Shown here: positions 60,845 to 64,000 of the stretch, in pieces | Numbering within the stretch: position 1 is the stretch's first letter | Layout: every line of letters begins with the position of its first letter | Origin: Pontibacter roseus DSM 17521 | Lineage (GTDB): Bacteria; Bacteroidota; Bacteroidia; Cytophagales; Hymenobacteraceae | Assembly: GCF_000373265.1 (NCBI RefSeq) | Contig: NZ_KB890766.1 | Coordinates: forward strand, 342,594-406,593 | Direction: 5' to 3' | Length of the DNA stretch: 64,000 bases | Notes under the pieces: generated by a model | The model's input: the letters and a program-made list of their open reading frames with translations, nothing else | Database searches by the model: none | What the model was told of the DNA's origin: nothing | Position numbers and translations under genes: made by a program

Positions 60845-61540
60845 TTAGACCGTGAAGTACGCCTCCAGCGCTTCCAGTGTGTTCTCCGTTGTCTCCATGT
60901 CCTGCGCCACCTGCCCTTTCTCCAGTATCACGATGCGCTCGCAGACCTCTATCACGTGGCTGAGGTCGTGGCTCGAGATGAGCATGGTCATGTTGTGCTG
61001 CTGGTGCAGGTGCTTGAGCAGGTTCTTGAGTCGTATCTGGGAGCTGGGGTCTAGGTTGGCGAATGGTTCGTCCAGGATTAACAGCTCGGGGTTTGTGAGC
61101 GCCGCCGCGGCTATACCTACTTTTTTCTGATTGCCTTTTGAAAAATCGCGGATGTACTTGCGCTGCTGCAGCACCTCCCCGTTGAAGAAATCCAGGAAAG
61201 GCTGCAGGCGCTCCTGTATGTCGCCAGCCGTGAGGCCGTGCAAATCGCCTATGAACTTGAAGTACTCCTCAGGCGTCAGGTAATCAATCAGGAAACCTTC
61301 GTCCAGGTGCGAGCCGGTATAGTCTTTCCACTTCTCTGACAAAGCCACAGGCTCGCCTTTCGAGAAGACTTCGCCTTTGGAAGGCCGAATCAAATCCAAA
61401 ATCATCCGGAACAAGGTGGTCTTGCCGGCGCCGTTATTCCCGACCAATCCGAAAGTTTCCCCGGCCATTACGCGTAGCGCAGGTATGTTCAAAACAGTTT
61501 TGCCGTTGTAGGCTTTCTCAAGGTTCTTTACTTCTATCAT
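60845..61540 (-). CDS. ABC transporter ATP-binding protein
   Basis: A 231-residue ATPase with Walker A VGNNGAGKTT, signature FSKGNQKKVG, Walker B LLILDEPFANLD and ISSHDLSHVIEV. The signature has Lys in place of the usual Gly (SKGNQ), as in other ABC-2 exporters. It follows the DUF5687 permease by 60 bases and forms with it a two-gene export system of unknown cargo. Confidence 0.95.
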   Translation of the reverse strand: MIEVKNLEKAYNGKTVLNIPALRVMAGETFGLVGNNGAGKTTLFRMILDLIRPSKGEVFSKGEPVALSEKWKDYTGSHLDEGFLIDYLTPEEYFKFIGDLHGLTAGDIQERLQPFLDFFNGEVLQQRKYIRDFSKGNQKKVGIAAAALTNPELLILDEPFANLDPSSQIRLKNLLKHLHQQHNMTMLISSHDLSHVIEVCERIVILEKGQVAQDMETTENTLEALEAYFTV

Positions 61541-61600
61541 GATGCCAATAGTATTTCTGTAGGTGGATAAGGTCTGATGTATGTTGCTGTAGAAGGTGCC

Positions 61601-63076
61601 TTAGCTTTGCCGAAAGCCTGCAGCCATTTTGTATTTATGTTCTATAAAGCGCCGCTCGGACAGGCTGAGCAGCTGGCGGTGGAAAACAAAGCCTGCCACT
61701 CCTGCCATACCTATCGCAAAGATGCCCCACTCTGGCACACCAAAATACCCGAAAGGCGCATAAATAAGGAGAGGCAGCAGTATCAAAGGCAGCATCATCA
61801 CAAACTTAGAGGCTCCCACTCCCTGCCAGTTGAAGGCGGAGCCTTTGCTCAGGTCCAGGCGCTCTTTGTTGAGCACGGCAAAGTAGAAGAGGATGAAGCT
61901 GTTGATGCCGATGTTGAACAGGCACGCCGCTAGGTTGATGAGCACCACCTTGTATCCGAAAAAGGCATAGGGCAGCGTCAGGAAGAAAGCCAGCAGCATG
62001 GCCGGCACAAACATCCAGTACTTCGCCTGCAGGAACTGATAGGGTGTGATGCGCTGGGTGAGCAGGGCATCGAAGTGGCTGCTCTGCCAGCCCGGCATGA
62101 ACTGCCCGTAGTTGAACATCGGCATACCTGTCATAAAAATGCCCACGAAGATGAGCATCGCATAACCTTCTAGGTAAAGGTCGTTCGTGTAGAAAATCAT
62201 GCCATAGAACAGCATGAAGGCAGACAGAATAAGAATGGACTTAGGCCGCTTGTGGCGCCATATAAGTTTCATTTCCAGGGCGATGAGTTTGCCTGTGTTT
62301 CCAAAGCGGCTCAGAAAGGCTATCTCCTTGCCCTCTACGGCTGTTTCTTTCCTCACCGCGATTTCCTCGGGGTACAGGTGTGCCTTCAGGAACTGGAAGT
62401 TGAGCCAATAGGCAAAGGCCAGTAGCGCTGCGGGCACGGCCACGAGCCATGGCTGTTGGAGCAGTTGTCCAAAGGCCGCCATCGACACCTGCTTCAGCGA
62501 CAGCACCTCCCAGTAATCCAGCAGCATCAGCCCACCCACGACCAGTCCGAACAGCAGGGTGAGTGTGGGTTTGCTGCTCAGCTGGCGCTTGAAGTAGATG
62601 AGCAGGAAATTGTTGAAGAAAGTGAGCAGCAGCAAGGCTATCAGCCATACCAGCGCCACGCCCATACCTTGTGCCGGTATCACCGCCTTGTACATGAAAG
62701 GGATGAACACCAGCAGCATCAACAGGTTGAACATGCTGGGGATGGAGCGCAACAGGGTAAAGTGAATGAGTTTATTTTTGTTGATAGGCAGGTGCAGGTA
62801 TGGCTGCACCGACAGCACAGGCAGTTCCTGCAGCAGGAAGCGCATGAACAAATCGACCAGGAAGTAGAACAGCAGGAATCCGTTGAGCGAGTCCACTGGG
62901 CTTTGGCCAGGGTATAGCTTGAGCAAAGCTTTATCGGCAAAAAAACCAATCGCGATGAAGATGAGCGAAAAGTAGACGACCAGCAGGCCCAGGATGATGT
63001 TGACGGCGATGCTCCTTTGAAACACAGGGGAGCGACGGGTCTGTTTCCACTGGTGCGTGAGTAGAGTTCCAAGCAT
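61601..63076 (-). CDS. DUF5687-family ABC-type permease
   Basis: A 491-residue integral membrane protein with about 12 helices, typical of the Bacteroidota DUF5687 family (N-terminal LLTHQWKQTRRSPVFQRSI, later HLPINKNKLIHFTLLRSIP and GIFMTGMPMFNYGQFMPGW). It is paired with the downstream ATPase. The cargo is unknown. Confidence 0.92.
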   Translation of the reverse strand: MLGTLLTHQWKQTRRSPVFQRSIAVNIILGLLVVYFSLIFIAIGFFADKALLKLYPGQSPVDSLNGFLLFYFLVDLFMRFLLQELPVLSVQPYLHLPINKNKLIHFTLLRSIPSMFNLLMLLVFIPFMYKAVIPAQGMGVALVWLIALLLLTFFNNFLLIYFKRQLSSKPTLTLLFGLVVGGLMLLDYWEVLSLKQVSMAAFGQLLQQPWLVAVPAALLAFAYWLNFQFLKAHLYPEEIAVRKETAVEGKEIAFLSRFGNTGKLIALEMKLIWRHKRPKSILILSAFMLFYGMIFYTNDLYLEGYAMLIFVGIFMTGMPMFNYGQFMPGWQSSHFDALLTQRITPYQFLQAKYWMFVPAMLLAFFLTLPYAFFGYKVVLINLAACLFNIGINSFILFYFAVLNKERLDLSKGSAFNWQGVGASKFVMMLPLILLPLLIYAPFGYFGVPEWGIFAIGMAGVAGFVFHRQLLSLSERRFIEHKYKMAAGFRQS

Positions 63077-63297
63077 GGGTTATAAAATATATTGCTTTTT
63101 AAATATTGCCAGGAATTCTCAGAAATGCAAATCTCAATGCGCCCACATTTGTAGAAAGCTATAGTATTTGTGATTCACCCTTAATCTTGATACGGGATAG
63201 GCCTCGCGAATGGATGAGCAGGTATAGCTGGAGCTGGAACAACCGGTGTTACTAGTGTTAGCTATTCTTTTCCCGGTCGCCCGTTCGCACAGCTGAT

Positions 63298-64000
63298 TTA
63301 AAAGGCATTGTCATCATGGCGCGCCATGTTCCAGATGGTGAGAAAGATAATCTTCAAATCTAAAAGTATAGACCAGTTCTCCAGGTACCACAAATCAGCT
63401 TTTACGCGATTCAGCATCGAGGCTGTCTCTCTCGTTTCGCCCCGCAAGCCGTTCACCTGTGCCCAGCCGGTTATGCCAGGGGTCAGGAAATGCCGCACCA
63501 TATAATTCTTTATGAGTTGGGAGTAGTCGTGCGTGTGCTTTAACATGTGCGGCCTAGGTCCAACTACGGACATGTTCCCCATGAACACATTGATGAACTG
63601 CGGCAACTCATCTATACTAGTCCTTCTCATAAACCCGCCTATCCTGGTCACACGTGCGTCTCCAGGACAGGCCTGCAGCGTGTCAGACTCGTGATTCACC
63701 GTCATGCTTCTGAACTTGAGGCAGTAGAAAGGCTTGTTGTTCTTGCCGGAGCGAAGCTGTTTGAAAAAAACTGGTCCCTTTGAGTCTAGCTTGATGATGA
63801 GTGCTAATATCGGAATCAGCCAGCTTAGGAGCAGGAACAATACCAGAGATGAGAAAAGAATGTCGAACATCCTTTTAATAATCTCGTTCGCTTTGTTCTC
63901 TAGCGGCTCCTGGCGTGGTTTTAGCACAGGCACTATACCGAACATCTCCACCAGAAAGGTATGATGAATGTTGCTCTTGATGTCCGGAACCACCCTGAAC
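63298..64000 (-). CDS. Polyprenyl-phosphate sugar phosphotransferase, N-terminus cut by window edge
   Basis: The frame is open at base 64000, so the true start is outside. The visible C-terminal 234 residues hold a membrane hairpin (about residues 45-70) and the bacterial sugar-transferase domain with FDILFSSLVL, KLDSKGPVFFKQLRSGKNN, KFRSM, RRTSIDELPQFINV, GNMSVVGPRPHM and TPGITGWAQVNGLRGET. The part before the hairpin (VVPDIKSNIHHTFLVEMFGIVPVL) is typical of the N-terminal half of undecaprenyl-phosphate glucose transferases (WcaJ type). It starts exopolysaccharide or capsule repeat units on the lipid carrier. Confidence 0.94.
   Translation of the reverse strand, partial: FRVVPDIKSNIHHTFLVEMFGIVPVLKPRQEPLENKANEIIKRMFDILFSSLVLFLLLSWLIPILALIIKLDSKGPVFFKQLRSGKNNKPFYCLKFRSMTVNHESDTLQACPGDARVTRIGGFMRRTSIDELPQFINVFMGNMSVVGPRPHMLKHTHDYSQLIKNYMVRHFLTPGITGWAQVNGLRGETRETASMLNRVKADLWYLENWSILLDLKIIFLTIWNMARHDDNAF

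Overview
The window looks like a chromosomal segment of a Bacteroidota bacterium, most likely Cytophagales/Hymenobacteraceae (Pontibacter- or Hymenobacter-like). Reasons: a SusC/SusD pair, a DUF5687 exporter, TAnnTTTG-type -7 promoter boxes, clade II NosZ, a B12-dependent ribonucleotide reductase and moderately high GC. The genus is inferred. No rRNA, tRNA, CRISPR array or insertion sequence was seen.

Layout. 1-3.6 kb (minus): a quinol-type NO reductase cut by the left edge, preceded by an outer-membrane barrel gene and a small Cys protein. 3.7-4.2 kb: a cupin gene. 4.3-10.9 kb and 11.4-17.2 kb: two tandem, diverged copies of a nitrous-oxide-reductase cluster (cytochrome c lipoprotein, nosZ, membrane protein, nosL, nosD, nosF). 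Only the first copy has nosY. 17.2-22.6 kb (minus): norC-norB, proline dehydrogenase, a 601-aa flavin-barrel-like protein and queD. 22.8-25.3 kb: thioredoxin-fold protein, small lipoprotein and a His-rich membrane protein. 25.3-28.8 kb: an AT-rich island with an FtsX-type permease and a small membrane ORF. 28.8-32.1 kb: nrdJ. 32.3-36.7 kb: RIC-type di-iron repair protein, hemerythrin, DUF1858/DUF2249 protein, a second His-rich membrane protein and a SufT-like factor. 36.7-39.8 kb: Rrf2 regulator, nadA, nadB. 39.9-44.8 kb: a cNMP-fold orphan, then a FixL-like double heme-PAS kinase, a receiver, a receiver-kinase and a receiver-Crp fusion. 45.5-46.8 kb: hemA. 46.8-64 kb: cell-envelope and housekeeping genes (carboxypeptidase-regulatory-like proteins, class A beta-lactamase-like hydrolase, SusD/SusC, coiled-coil protein, MBL-fold hydrolase, amidohydrolase, ABC ATPase with DUF5687 permease, and a sugar transferase cut by the right edge).

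How it fits together. The left 46 kb forms an NO -> N2O -> N2 respiration island: two kinds of NO reductase, two Nos systems, NO/iron-sulfur damage repair, heme supply and oxygen-independent dNTP synthesis. No nitrate or nitrite reductase lies in the window. The strongest new signal is regulatory. TGAC-N4-GTCA palindromes stand before nosC, norC, the cupin, the qNOR operon, a thioredoxin-like gene, the cNMP-fold orphan and hemA. Measured from the 5' end of the palindrome to the first base of the -7-like box, the distance is always either 57 or 35 bases. This resembles class I and class II Crp/Fnr activation. The obvious local candidate regulator is the receiver-Crp fusion at 43748-44809, encoded with a kinase whose two PAS domains both keep the FixL heme-ligand pattern.

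A second, genome-scale signal is the heptamer AGGTATA/TATACCT. It is heavily over-represented on both strands, in genes and between them, but nearly absent from the AT-rich island.
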